Shown: positions 49,832-61,878, counted from the first letter of the stretch. The stretch is DNA of 64,000 nucleotides from Linanthus parryae (GCA_023055425.1 JALGPY010000002.1:121160088-121224087), one strand, 5' to 3'. The notes: generated by a model not told the origin, from the letters alone. Numbers and translations are program-made.

Positions 49832-51335
49832 TGATGACGCATCTATATTACGCGTTACTGGCTAGTATACGGTCAAGTAGTATTTTGGACTCCGATTTGT
49901 CGAACTCACAGGGAGTTGAACTACTATTAGCCAATCGTTAATCAACTTTTGACACAAAGTAAATGGTAGAAAGGGTTTGAATAATTTTAAGTTTGCGACC
50001 CTCAACCAAGTGGCTCCACGTACTATGAATTTCAACTACTTGAATAAATTGGGAATATGGAGAAATTAGGTGATTTAGGATCCCTAGGGTGCTCAATTGA
50101 TTTCTGGATTATGTCAAAACACTTCACTCTTCCTTCCAACATATCGAGTTATACTTGTAATGCATATCTTTCAATATTGCATCACACTGTAATGTAATAG
50201 ACAACAAATCCTTTCAGCCTAATGTTGCTATTCTCATCACTCTAGTTGGTAAGCTGGAGACACCTACAAGACCTTTCAACCTTGTATAGCTCTTACTCTA
50301 GCATAATCAACCGAAACAAACCTTTAAGTGATCACTCTCATTCTTTTACCTTTCAGTCTCAAGAATATTAAGAACGTCTTCTTACTCTTCACGAACCTAG
50401 GGTTGAGTACTTTCATACACTCTCCTAGAAAACTAACATGCTATGGGTGATCAAGCCTCACATGCTAAGTATTAAGAACTTGAGTAGAAGAATGTTTGGA
50501 AATAAATTGAGCATTTAAGCATGACGTAAATTCATGAATCAACAAATCAACCAAGTAAAACCCTGGTTCTCCATAATCACCTAGCTATGAGTTCAGCTAG
50601 ACATAAGATAGCTTAATAACATCATAATCTCCATGAAAAACAATACAAGAGATGAAGAAGAAGATCCAAACGGTGAAATCTCCAAAGATGTGCGTGAGTC
50701 TTCTCCCTAGAGCTTCTCTTGCGTCGTCTCTCCCTTCCTCCGTCGTCTGTATGCGTTTTCCAGGTCCCTAAGTCGTCCCTTAGTCAAATCCCCTCAAAAG
50801 TCATCAAAAATTGCGTTTTTACCACAAAAGTCGGACCTGAGTGTCAGTGCATTTCGTGGGAAATGATTTGAAAAGTTGTGCTTGAATCTGGACTCTGACT
50901 TTGCCAAGCCATAACTTCTTCATCCGATCTCCAATTAAGCTCCATGACCTATCGTTGGAAAGCTCTTTGAGTCACTCACTCCCAAATTCATTGTAGAACT
51001 CCAGATATCATCAGATTAGTGCAGACTGGTCACTTCATCTTCTCCAACTTTGCTTCTCTTCACCCCACTTGAGCTCCCGTTGTTTCTGAAGTTCGTTCCA
51101 TGCTTCCTATCATTCGATTAGCATTCGTTCCTGTCAAGAAAACATGAACACACATACCAAGCGATTATATTTGGCAAATAACAACTAAATGTGCATAGAA
51201 ACGCACGGACTATCAATATAGCACATAGGAAGCAACAAGCGACAAAAACGCATCATATTCCCTGTAATTATTCTCAAATATCTCATGATAATGTAGAAAA
51301 TGACAATAATATATAGCTCATAAAAGGCGCTATCA
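49832..51335. mobile_element. Solo-LTR-like block of about 1.5 kb
   Basis: It begins TGATGACGCATC and ends GGCGCTATCA, with TGAT/ATCA inverted ends, the same style as the LTR at 44097-45531. Near its start it has the ACTCACAGGGAGTTGAACTA step, and near its end AAAACGCATCATATTC. No PBS, PPT or coding sequence is attached and no matching target duplication is visible. Confidence 0.55.
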
Positions 51336-51905
51336 ATTGCCTCTTTAGAAGTCTTACGGTTGGTCTGGAGGCTTCCCTAAAGAGGGATAGCCTATGTTGG
51401 CATGAGATTTTGGGACAAGAGCATATAGGGAGTTGTGGTACTTACTTACTTTCCTGAAAATCTTAAGGGCTGGTCTCTAGTGCATGACTTACAAATTTTG
51501 GTATAAATATAGGCCTTGATTTAGTTTGAGAAATGGAGAGCATCATTCCACATGCTATATATTTTGTTAAGCCACTCTCACTTTTCTCTAAATTCTCTCT
51601 AGAATTCCCCGATTTCTCTCCAAGTATCATGGAGAGTCGCTGCAAATTTCCCACCACACGTTGTTGCTCACTTTCCTTGATCATTCCTACTTCTCCCTAA
51701 TGCAAGAAGATCGCACCTTTCTTCCTACTTCCATATTTCTGTTTGATGATCAAATCAGGTGGTTTACCTCATCACTGTAACTGTTCATAGCTTGAATTAC
51801 AAACTTGTTGTCATGGTAGTATCATATCTAGACAATTGCTCTGTTAACAACCTGGATTGTATAGTCACGAACAACCACAACATATATTAACTGTGGTGCA
51901 CATGC
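51336..51905. other. Promoter-like non-coding stretch between repeats
   Basis: GGTATAAATATAGGCC at about 51498 is a strong TATA-like sequence followed by a CT-rich stretch. This resembles the U3-R region of an LTR. No protein-coding frame is supported; the minus frame at 51463-51684 has no recognisable domain. Confidence 0.4.
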
Positions 51906-52356
51906 TCTTTAGCATTAGTATCAAGCACATAGTTGATTGGAAAGATTGACAATAGGGTGACATGTAGTTTGAGATGTAGATTGACTTGCGCTAGATCGAG
52001 CTCTACTCAATGAACATTTAGTCCAAGGTTTGCTTAAAAGTAGGCTTTGCTTCGCATGAAATTTACACGTTGGATTGTATAGTTTATTTCGTTCATACAC
52101 TCACACGTTAGGACTTACAAGTCCATGCTTTATGCTTATTGGTGATGTCTTGGACCATGATTTGGCTCGCTGGGGCCATTAAGCTATGATATGCTAGATG
52201 GATGCCTTCTGGCCTATTATTTGCTTTCTTTCTCGAGTCCGTCCGTTCTTATCCAAGGTGGTCGAGACACAATAGTTATAAGGACAAACGTTGCACAATA
52301 TTTGGGAGGTTTCTTGGTTTCGAGGTCACTGATTCATGGCTCGATGAAGTGGAAGT
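51906..52356. repeat. Direct repeat, copy 2 of 2, cut by copia-A
   Basis: It is the counterpart of 49270-49735. It ends abruptly at GTGGAAGT where the copia-A LTR begins (TGTTGGTTTT), while copy 1 continues GTGGAAGTTGCATG. The copia insertion point is therefore exact. Confidence 0.85.
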
Positions 52357-53652
52357 TGTTGGTTTTGGATGCCCTAGAGGCAATCGGTTTAGTACGAACT
52401 TTAGTTTCTAGAATAATCATTGTATTATTTATGGAGATATTTAATATAATGAAGTCCTTATATTACAATTGTGTTGTTTATCTTAAGTATCCCTAGTCCA
52501 TTATATTGATTAAACGGGACGATCAACTATAGACTAGTATGTGGGTAGATTGATATGGGGATATCAATTTTAACACATGGGTATGCATTAGGAGTAATGG
52601 CATACTGGATAGACCCACCACGAGAAGGCTACATTAGATTATGTAAACGTCACAAGTGCTTCTCGTAGTGCTAATGGTGTTGTAATCCTTAGACTTGAAG
52701 TAACTGGATACTCTAGTTGTGAAATATCATGCTTTGATATTATCAAATGTTACATCATAACAGGGTAACTATAAAGATAACAATCGGGCATAATAGGTTG
52801 CAAGCTGAAAGATGGCAGTGATGTGGATAGGATTTGTCCCTCCTACATAATAGGAGTTAATATCCACGGCTACTCGAGGGGTAGAGCTTATGGAATTTCT
52901 GGCCAGACTCAGATAAATGAATATGGAGATATTGATGTTATCTGCATGGATAGATCAATTCCCAGGATTGAGAAATTATGGATTGGATGTACGAGTGTGA
53001 CGAATATGTCTCGTGTCCAATCCGGATATGGAGACAAAGTGATGACACAACAAGGTAACATTGGTCACACGCCATATGTATTAAACTAGATATGGGTATT
53101 AATTAGTTTGAATATTAAATAAAAGGATCATAACGCAACCAAAAGCAAAGTTAGTGGGACTAATTTGTAAGTGGACTAATCCATGTAAGGACATGATTAG
53201 TATTAGGGAAATTATGTAGTTAATAAGGAGTTATTAACTATATAAAGGAACTCTAGCTTGTTATTTTCTCATCTAAGTCATTATTGAGAGAAACATAACA
53301 AAGCAAGAGAGAGAGAGAAGGAGAGAGAGACAAGTTGGGAGCCGCAGCCACCCAACCCGTCCCCTACCCGACTCCGTCGGCCCCCCTTGGGCGCGGCTCT
53401 GCCTCGGTTTGCGTGATCTCTTCCTGCTTTCTTCCGTTGCTAGCACTACACGGTAGGAAGGACTCCGGTTGAAGATCCAAGGTGTGGGTACTCATAGAGA
53501 CGAAGACACAATTCTTCGTAGTGATCACACAAACTAAAGTACACACGTTTCTACCATAATCATGTTATGATTGCTTGCCTGTGATCCTTGGAGGGGTTTG
53601 AGCAAGATTAAATTTTGTTATTCTGCTGCGTAACCTGCATCAAAACTCTACA
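52357..53652 (+). mobile_element. 5' LTR of copia-A
   Basis: It starts TGTTGGTTTTGGATG, ends AAACTCTACA and is 1296 bp. It has TATATAAAGGAACTC near 53239, a GA-rich run at about 53300-53335 and a GC-rich stretch before the end. It shares the TCTGGCCAGACTCAGATAAA block with the other copia LTRs of the window. Confidence 0.93.
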
Positions 53653-53666
53653 GTGGTATCAGAGCC
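53653..53666 (+). other. Primer-binding site of copia-A
   Basis: GTGGTATCAGAGCC directly follows the 5' LTR. It matches the 3' end of plant initiator tRNA-Met (TGGTATCAGAGC), the usual primer of Ty1/copia elements. Confidence 0.93.
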
Positions 53667-55281
53667 ACAGGTCGTAGCGCATGACATGATATTATGTGTT
53701 ACTGTTTTTTAGTTTTTACACTGTATATGTTATTTTACGCTAAAACTGAAACCAATTAGAATATTAGATGCAAATTGAATATGATTCAACCAAGCAAGAT
53801 CTAATTCTACATAATATGTAGGAATTAGTGAGTTTGAATCACATAGGATGTGATGAATTGGGTTCTTGGGAAAACTAGGGTTCATGGGCACATAATTGGG
53901 AAAAGGGATTTTTAAAAATTATGGAAACAACCAAACTTGGGCAACAAGGAAGGAAGGGGAAGGAGCTAGGGCCGAAACCCTAGGCCCCCCTTCTCCCTCT
54001 TCCTTGCGCGCCAAGCAAGGCCACGGCCACCAATGGCAGCCGGCCTAGGTGCACGGTTGGACCCTGCGGTCTAGGGCTGGCCCGGCCCGGTGGCTTGCGG
54101 CGGTCCATGGGATTCGGCCAAGCTTGTTGGTTGGGCCTCTTGGACCTTTTTAACCCTAGTTACCCAATCAAAAAACTAAAATTGAACAAGCCTGTTAAAA
54201 ATTGGTTTTAACAGTATTATGTGCTTTGTTGCATGGTGGATGGATAAGGCCTAGGTTGTGGTATTTTACTTTGTGGTTTGGTTTACGACCTGCGAGCTGA
54301 TCAATTATTGTAATAATTAATTTTACGGCCTGTGAGCTGATCATCTTCTCAACATGTGAGGTTTTATTTATTTATTTATTTAGTGTAGATGCTAGCTAGA
54401 ATTAGATAATTAGATGATAGCCAAGAGCATGGAGAAGAAGACCAAAGAACCAAGGAGCCACAAAGACGATGGAGGAACTCGCACACCTAGGGCGCGCAGC
54501 TATGGTAGAGGTACATGGAGATGATCTTGTCACTTTAGGGCATATAGATATTATCATTGGCTTGGTAATATCTTAGTCTTAGGGTCCATATCCATGCCAC
54601 ATTTTTTATTTTATTTTGTGGATGTTTATTATTTATGTCTTGTTATTTATTTTGTGTATGGATGATACAAGCGAAACGTAACAAGATTATAATAAACAAG
54701 AATAGTCTTTTATTGTGGATTGCCCAATCCAAATAAGTAGATTATGTTGATGGGATCAACCAAACAAATTAAGTAATGACTTTTAAATCCCTCAACGGAA
54801 ATATTACGTTTTGCCTTCTCTTATTTTAACACCCTTCATGATCATGATTTATTAATTTCGGGCTTGCCAAAGCAAGGCGATTTTAATTTACCATGATGTG
54901 ATGTGGCTACACAAGCAAGTAATGTGTCGTTGTTGAAATAAGAGGTTAAACGTAACTAAGTAGTTTCAATTGGATTGATGACTTAGAGGCATGGCGGTTG
55001 GGATTATCTATGAGATAGAGAAATAACGAGTTATTTGCCCGGTTGCACCAAGAGTTGCATAAGGATTCAATTGGAAAGACGGTCCTACCTAAATAACTTA
55101 TTCTTGGGTGACTTGGAAAAGCAAGCTCAAGAAGAAGTGAAATATGGATCTTGGACCCACTAAAAAATATATGATATTTTCCGCAGTAATGGTGAGGGCT
55201 ATTAATCCGAGAAAAATAGTGGGAGCTATAATTTATAATCTAGAAATTATTGAATATGGTTAAATTGTGCAAATAACAAGA
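53667..55281 (+). mobile_element. Copia-A leader, truncated just before gag
   Basis: This non-coding leader is colinear with the leaders of copia-M and copia-B (shared GGGCTTGCCAAAGCAAGGCG block at about 54860). It stops in a stretch that in copia-B lies roughly 80-100 bp before gag (ATTATTGAATATGGTTAAAT). From 55283 the sequence is the end-truncated 3' LTR of copia-B in the opposite orientation. No gag or pol of copia-A is present. Confidence 0.85.
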
Positions 55282-55282
55282 C

Positions 55283-56592
55283 ACACACCTTAGGTTTCTC
55301 CTGTGATGACTTGCAACGTGAATTATGTCACGTTCTGTATAGTTGATCCACACCTAGAGTTGAGATCTAGATCTTCCTTCTCCTTTGTGCTAGCCCGGAA
55401 TGGAGGAAGAGGAAGAATAAATCACACAACGCGAGGAAACAAGGAGGGGCGGCCTCCTTGTTTGGGCCGACGGGATGGGGCGGCGGCAAGGGGGCAGACG
55501 GGTCCCTCTTGCTTGCTTGCTCTCTCTCCTTTTGTTCTCTCCCACTCAAGTTATGAACTAAAGGCTCATACGTGTGGGAAGGAAGGAAGGAGCATCCTTT
55601 ATATAGTCCAACAAATCCTTGCCAACTACCTAAAGGACCCATTCTAGTCCTACTAGAATTCGGTTTAGTCCCTTCCTTATAATTTAGTCCTACTAAGTTT
55701 GCAAGGTGTTGAAAAGTGATCCTTCTAATTAATTAATCCTGTTAATTATTTCCCAAATCTATTTCAACTCTATATAGCATGTGACCCCATAGATTCTATC
55801 TAGTTGGTAGCAACAATTTGCTAATATGGAGCGGTTTCTAGCAAAACATCCATTCTAGCCAACTAATAGAATAGTCATCCGACAAACCTTGTACAAGTAA
55901 TTATCTCATCCCTTTGTCTCTATATCTGGATCGGACACGATACATACAAGTCACACTCGTATATCCAATCCATAGTTTCTCGATCCATGGGAATAGCCTT
56001 ATTTGTGCAAATAACATCAATATCCTATATTGATTTATTTGAGTCTGGCCAGACATTCTATAAGCACTATCTCTCGAGTGGCCTAGGATATTTGCTCCCG
56101 TTATGTCGGAGGGAAAAATTCTATCTACGTCCACTACGATCTCTAAGCTTGCTTCTTATTATATCCGGTACACGCCTTTATAACTACTCAGTTACGGTAT
56201 AGCGTTTAACGCTACCAAAATCACAATAATCCACAACTAGAATATCTAGCGACTTCAAGTCTAAGGATGACAATACCATTGCACCACGAGAAGCACTTGT
56301 GACTTAACATAACGTGTATGTAGCCTTCTCGGAGATGGGTTAATCCAGTGCGCCATTACCCTTAATGCACACCCATGTGTTGGATCATGATATCTCCATA
56401 TCAATCCAACCCCATACTAGTCTATAGATGATTGTCCCATTAATCATTATACTAGGGATATTTAAGATAAACAACACAATTGTAAATCTAAGGACTTCAT
56501 TATACTAAATATCCAATAAATAATACAATGAATGTTCTAGCCAAAATAAATTCATATTTAACTAGATTGCCTCTAGGACATCTATTCCAACA
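55283..56592 (-). mobile_element. 3' LTR of copia-B, missing its terminal ~110 bp
   Basis: On the minus strand it starts TGTTGGAATAGATGTCC at 56592 and matches the 5' LTR (62635-64000) until about 55283. The last part of the LTR, up to ...CCCTACA, is absent. The short frames here (for example 55303-55647) are LTR translations and recur in the 5' LTR. Confidence 0.93.
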
Positions 56593-56612
56593 GTCTCCCA
56601 CTTGCACTAGAG
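56593..56612 (-). other. Polypurine tract of copia-B
   Basis: On the minus strand it reads CTCTAGTGCAAGTGGGAGAC, immediately before the 3' LTR start. Confidence 0.88.
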
Positions 56613-57604
56613 CAATCTGACGCATCTCGTATGCCCATGCTCCTAGTGTGCCCTTCAAACTTCCACTGCACAAGCGACTTTGTAAGTGGATCTGACAGAT
56701 TCTCACCTGTAGGAATCTTGCATATCCGAACGTCTCGTCTATCGATAATATCTCGAATCAGATGAAACTTCCTGAGCACGTGCTTGGATTTCTGGTGCGA
56801 CCTGGGTTCCTTTGATTGCGCGATCTCCCCAGTGTTGTCACATTACAACTCAACTGTATCCGCAATGCTAGGAACCACACCAAGTTCAGAAACAAACTTT
56901 CTGATCCAAACAGCTTCCTTTGCAGCGCCATTTGAAGCAATGTACTCAGCCTCTGTTGTAGAATCAGACATCGTCTCTTGCTTGGAACTCTTCCAGCTCA
57001 CCGCAGCTCCATTCAGGCAAAACACATATCCCAATTGTGATTTAAAGTCATCTCTGTCGGTTTGGAAGCTTGCATCCATGTAACCCCTTACACGCAACTC
57101 TTCCTCGCCGCCAAATATCAAGAAAGCATCATTAGTTCTTCTCAAGTACTTTAGGATGTTCTTGACTGCAATCTGGTGACTCTCACCTGGATTGGATTGG
57201 TATCTGCTTGTCATACTCAAGGCATATGACACATCTGGTCTAGTACATAACATGGCGTACATGATAGATCCTATGGCCGAGGCATAGGGAATTCTACTCA
57301 TGCGTTCCGTCTCAATCTCATTGGAAGGACAACCACTCTTCGAAAGAGTGATTCCATGTGACATGGGCAAGAATCCCTTCTTGGAATCTTGCATGTTGAA
57401 CTGCTTCAATACCTTGTCAATATATGTACTCTGACTTAGGCCTAGCAGTCTCTTAGATCTATCTCTATAGATCTTTATACCGAGTATATAGGCTGCTTCC
57501 CCTAAGTCCTTCATTGAGAAACACTTCCGTAGCCAATCTTTAACAGATTGTAGCATGGGAACGTCGTTTTCAATGAGTAGTATGTCATCCACATACAAGA
57601 CCAT
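56613..57604 (-). CDS. Copia-B reverse transcriptase C-terminal part and RNase H
   Basis: The main frame is 57604-56843 (253 residues). It begins at the RT polymerase box LYVDDILLI (both Asp present) and continues through MKDLGEAAYILGIKI and SQSTYIDKVLKQFNM. The RNase H domain follows with GYMDASFQTDRDD and SDSTTEAEYIA, which carry the expected acidic residues. The remaining C-terminal segment runs to about 56640 in another frame (LIRDIIDRRDVRICKIPTGE with NLSDPLTK). The frame upstream of 57604 has stops and a deletion, so this is a well-preserved part of a broken pol, not a working protein. It acts in cDNA synthesis in copia elements. Confidence 0.88.
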
Positions 57605-58118
57605 AAAAGCTACAGAGCTCCCACTAACCTTCTTGTAGACACAAGACTCATCTTCGTTTCAAATGAAGCCAAACTCTTTGACTACTTCATCAAAACGTCG
57701 ATTCCAACTCCTATAAGCTTGCTTCAATCCATAAATGGATCATTGCAGCTTACAAACTTTGTTGGCTTGCTTTGGATCTTCAAAACCCTCTGGCTGTATC
57801 ATCATAGTCAATACCATGAATCTTTCTGAATCCTTTAGCCACCAATCGGCCCTTATAGGTAATCACATTACCATCCATGTCGATCTTCTTCTTGAATACC
57901 CACTTGCACCCTATGGGCCGCGCCCCTTCGAGTGGTTCCACCAAAGTCCATACTTTGTTGGTATACATGGATTCCATCTTTGATCTCATGGCTTCTAGCG
58001 ACTTCTGAGAGTCTGGGCTTTTCATGGCCTCTTCATAGGTAGTAGCCTCATCATCTATGAGCATTGTGTCACCGGAATCGGTCATGAGAAGTCCATACCT
58101 CTCGGGTTCCTGGCGCAC
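57605..58118 (-). pseudogene. Copia-B RT N-terminal part with internal deletion
   Basis: The frame at 58118-57780 holds ESMYTNKVWTLVEPLEG, GCKWVFKKKIDMDGN and GRLVAKGFRKIHGIDYD, the RT entry of plant copia pol. At about 57795 the text jumps out of frame to QPEGFEDPKQANKVCKLQ, and further on SIYGLKQA near 57700. The roughly 45-50 residues normally between these points, with the first catalytic Asp, are missing. Stops follow up to the next long frame at 57604. Confidence 0.87.
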
Positions 58119-58270
58119 TCTACTAGATCTACGAAGCTCTTTGTTACCTGAACAGATTGTTCCACAACTGCTTGTGGTTCCTGTTCATGTTCCATAATCG
58201 TTTCAGTGATTTGTGGTTCTTGAATCTCTTCAAGTTCTACAGCCCTCCCACTTGCTTCTTTAGAGACAAA

Positions 58271-59038
58271 TTATCTTTCTAGAAACACGCCGGTCCGAGC
58301 AACAAACACTTTTTTTTCGGTTGGATTGTAGAAATAGTAACCCTTAGTTTCCTTAGGGTACCCCACAAATTTACACTTATCCGACTTTGGCCCTAGCTTG
58401 TCTGATTGTAAACGTTTTACATAGACATCGCAGCCCCAAACCCTCATGAACGACAGTGTGGGACGCCTCCCACTCCCCATCTCATGTGGTGTCTTCATGA
58501 CTGATTTAGATGGAACACGGTTAATGGTGAAAGCTGCACTTAATAGAGCGTGGCCTCATAATGATAATGGAAGATTGGTTTGACACATCATAGATCGAAC
58601 CATATCCAATAGGGTTCGATTCCTCCTCTCAGACACGCCATTCCATTGTGGCGTTCCGGGTGGAGTGAGTTGGGACACGATCCCACACTCTCTAAGATAG
58701 TTGTCAAACTCCTGGCTCAAGTATTCTCCTCCACGATCTGATCGTAGAGCCTTCATACTTTTGCCAAGTTTCTTCTCTACTTCACTTTTGAATTCTTTGA
58801 ATATTTCAAAGGATTCGGATTTGGCCTTCATAAGGTACACAAATCCATATCTACTGTATTCATCAGTAAATGTAATGAAGTAGACATAACCACCCCTGAC
58901 AGGCGTGGCAAATGGCCCAGACACATCAGTATGTATGAGCGCCAATTGCTCACTAGTCCTCTCACCTTTCTTATTGAAAGAGGAATTTGTCATTTTTCCC
59001 AATAAACAAGCCTCACGTCTCATATGATTCAAAATCAA
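58271..59038 (-). pseudogene. Copia-B integrase
   Basis: The frame at 59038-58556 holds the integrase core with HTDVSGPFATP (first Asp), SDRGGEYLSQEF (second Asp) and NGVSERRNRTLLDM (Glu), so the DDE triad is intact. After a break, the C-terminal part continues at 58498-58271 (MRVWGCDVYVKRL, SDKCKFVGYPKETKGYYFYN). The HHCC-type and GAG-pre-integrase part lies just upstream. The enzyme inserts element cDNA; here it is frame-shifted from protease and from its own C-terminus. Confidence 0.88.
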
Positions 59039-59543
59039 ATGAGTCTAGTAGTCCATCCTTATGGAGTCTAGATACACGCTTCTCGTTTATATGGCCTTAA
59101 CGACAGTGCCATAAGTAAGCAGGATTTAAATCATGTATTTTAATCCTCTTGGTATTAATGTTGTAGACAGGATTGCTTAGATCAAGGACATACAGTCCAT
59201 TAAATAATTGCGTACTAAAATAGTGAATATTATTACAATAAAAGGAACAACAATTATTCTTTATTGAAATAATAAAACATTCCTTGTCCAAACAAGAAAT
59301 AGAAATAATGTTTCTGCTCATAGCAGGAACAAAATAGCAATTATTTAATTCTAAAACAAATCCTGAAGGCAGAGATAGCTCACACACGCCCACGGCCAAC
59401 GCAGCTACTTTTGCTCCATTTCCAACGCGCTATCTCTCCTTTAGCCAATATTCTACTTCTATTTAGATCCTGCACATTTCGAAAAATGTGAGATCCACAT
59501 CCAGTATCTAATACCCATGATGTAGAGACAGTTAAATTGACAT
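59039..59543 (-). pseudogene. Copia-B protease and GAG-pre-integrase region
   Basis: At about 59535-59480 the translation reads TSWVLDTGCGSHIF, the aspartic protease active site (DTG). A frameshift near 59425 leads to the frame 59399-59097 with ELSLPSGFVLELNNCYFVP, SRNIISISCLDK and LYVLDLSNPVYN. It ends at a stop after YLWHCR. The rest of the pre-integrase (GHINEKRVSRLHKDG) is readable in the next frame at about 59095-59050. Confidence 0.85.
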
Positions 59544-60410
59544 CTACAAAAAAAAACCTGGTGGTGGTGGAATCACTATTCCAAGCCTCTTGTCCTCCAG
59601 ATATTTTGGGCAGTTTCTCCTCCAGTGTCCAGGCTGACTGCAGTAGTCACACTCACCTTTAGTCACACCTTTGGCAATCCCACCAATAGGTTTAAGGGCA
59701 GGTTCCTTGGACTTGACAACTGACTTGCCTTTGCCCTTGGAGGATGAGGCAAACCTTTTGCCCTTTTCTTTCTGTACCATCATAATGACCTTGCCCTTAC
59801 CCTTGTTGATGCTTTGTTCAGCTGTCCTCAAAATATTGAGAAAATATGGCAGTGGTTTCACGATCTCGTTCATGTTATAGTTCATGATGAACTGCCCATA
59901 ACTCTTGGGCAACGATTGCAACACGAGATCGGTTTCCAACTCTTGGCCGACCGGGAACCCCATTCGGGCGAGATACTCCAAATACCCGATCATACGGAGT
60001 ACATAGGGTCCCACCGGGTTCCCTTCTGCCAGATGACACTTGAACAATGCCTTAGAGACCTCATACCTCTCAACCCTTGCCTGCTCTTGGAAGAGCTGCT
60101 TCAAATGCTCGATCATATCGAAAACATTCATGTTTTTGTGTTGCTTCTGAAGCTCAAAAGTCATGGTGCATAGCATCACGCAAGCCGCATCATTACCGTC
60201 ATCAACACGCTTTTGATACGCCTTTAGGGCTGTAGGGGTATTGTTCCCTGGACCTACTGGAACTTGCTCCTCTATTGCGTATAGTTTATTCTCTTGCTTG
60301 AGAACAATTCTCAAGTTTCTGTACCAATCAAGGAAGTTGGTTCCAGAGAGCTTGTCCTTCTCAAGGACAGATCGTAGGGAATGTTGTGAACTCGATGAGT
60401 TGTTTGCCAT
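59544..60410 (-). CDS. Copia-B gag polyprotein, open frame
   Basis: It is a gag (UBN2-type) of Ty1/copia. KDKLSGTNFLDWYRNLRIVL near the N-terminus is the conserved LxGxNFxxWY step. The capsid-like helices follow, with a basic KGKGK-rich linker and the zinc knuckle CDYCSQPGHWRRNC near the C-terminus. MANNSSSS at 60410 is chosen as start; an in-frame ATG at 60440 would add ten residues. The frame is intact for 288 residues. It ends after a proline stretch at a run of nine T (A on the + strand, 59548-59556), and protease follows in another frame. Copia gag and pol are normally one frame, so this end is probably a homopolymer frameshift. Confidence 0.9.
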   Translation of the reverse strand: MANNSSSSQHSLRSVLEKDKLSGTNFLDWYRNLRIVLKQENKLYAIEEQVPVGPGNNTPTALKAYQKRVDDGNDAACVMLCTMTFELQKQHKNMNVFDMIEHLKQLFQEQARVERYEVSKALFKCHLAEGNPVGPYVLRMIGYLEYLARMGFPVGQELETDLVLQSLPKSYGQFIMNYNMNEIVKPLPYFLNILRTAEQSINKGKGKVIMMVQKEKGKRFASSSKGKGKSVVKSKEPALKPIGGIAKGVTKGECDYCSQPGHWRRNCPKYLEDKRLGIVIPPPPGFFL

Positions 60411-61878
60411 TTGGAATTCTACAAAAAGGAAAATACGCAAGTTTTAGTATTTGTGATTTTTTTTACTATATTCAATAATGGCTAGTTTATCAAATATAGC
60501 TCCTACTATTTTTCTACGGATTAATAACTCTCAAGATAATAATGCGGAAAATATCCTTATATTTTCTAGTGGGCCAAGATCCATGTTTCATCTCCTTGTG
60601 AGCTTGCTTTGGCAAGTCAACCATAATTTGACTACTTTAGGTAGGAACAATTCCAATTGCATCTCTATGCAACTCTTGGTTCAATTGGGAAAATAACTCC
60701 TTATTTATCCATCCGTATGGATAATCCCAATTGATTGCCTCTAGGTTTTAATCATATTAATAGCCTAGTTGTGTTCAACCTCTTATTTAAACAATTGCAC
60801 ATTGCTTGCTTGTGACATCGCATTCCATCATTATGAACCAAGTCGCCTTGCTTTGGCATGCACGAACTTAATAAATCATGATGAGAATGAGTGTTTAAAT
60901 AACGAGAAGGCAAGAACACAATATTTGAATTTTGAGGGATTTTTCAATTCAATTTTAATTGTTTTTGTTGATCCATATCAACTAATCTATCTATTTGAGT
61001 TTGGGAACAACTCCAAATAATAGATCCGGGTTGTCTAATTATCTTATTATCCTAATTGCATGCATCATCCATACACCAACCACAAAATAATAAGATAGTA
61101 AAATAAATAACCACAAAACAAAATAAAGCGTGATGTGAATATGGCCTTTTCTAGACTAAGATAATTCCAAGCCTATGGAATTATCTATGAACCCTAAAAG
61201 CAAACACATCTCCATGCGTCTTCATCTTTTGGTCCATCCTTCATAGTCATGTGGAATGCTCCATCTTTTGTGTCTCCCTTTGGCTTTGGGCTTCTTTTCT
61301 TCAATCTTGGCTAACAATCTACTCTATCTAGCACTAGCTAACAACTCTACGAAATAAAATAAATCTCGCAAGTTGAGAAAAAAAATGGCTCGCATGCCAT
61401 AAAACTCTAATTAATTATTACAATTAATTGATCAGCTCACAGGCCGTAAACCAAACCACAAAATAAACAATCACACCAAAATCAGATCCTAAGACCATAT
61501 CCAATCACCATGCGATTTGCACATAAACAGTTAAAATCCAATTTTAACGCGCTTGGTCAATTTTAATTGATTTTAGGATTTTCTAGGGTTAAAACGGTCC
61601 ATAGGGCCCAACAATCAAATTGCCCGGACCCAAAAAGAGGACCGCAAAGGCCTTGGGCCGGCCGGCCCCTAGCCCACGTGGCTAGGCCGCGGGCTAGGGC
61701 TGCCCCAGCCCCTAGGCTGTCCCTTGCTTGGGCGGCAAGCAAGGAGGGGCGGTCCCCTAGGGGAGCGAACCTCCTTTGGGAGTTGTTTCCAAGACAACTC
61801 CCTTGCTTGGTGCCCAAGTTTGGTTGTTTCCTTGTATGAAAATAACTTCTTCTTTCCATAGGATGCCCAAACCCTAGA
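60411..61878 (-). mobile_element. Copia-B leader, proximal part
   Basis: This is the non-coding leader between gag and the hAT-like insertion. It contains, in reverse, the block with GCCAAAGCAAGGCGACTT (about 60840-60865) also present in copia-A and copia-M. It also holds a G+C-rich stretch at 61620-61760. The short frames on both strands are not supported as genes. Confidence 0.8.

Noticed and set aside
55303..55647. 114-residue frame, repeated at 62767-63039
   Set aside because: Both copies lie in the R/U5-like part of the copia-B LTRs; the repetition reflects LTR identity, not a gene.
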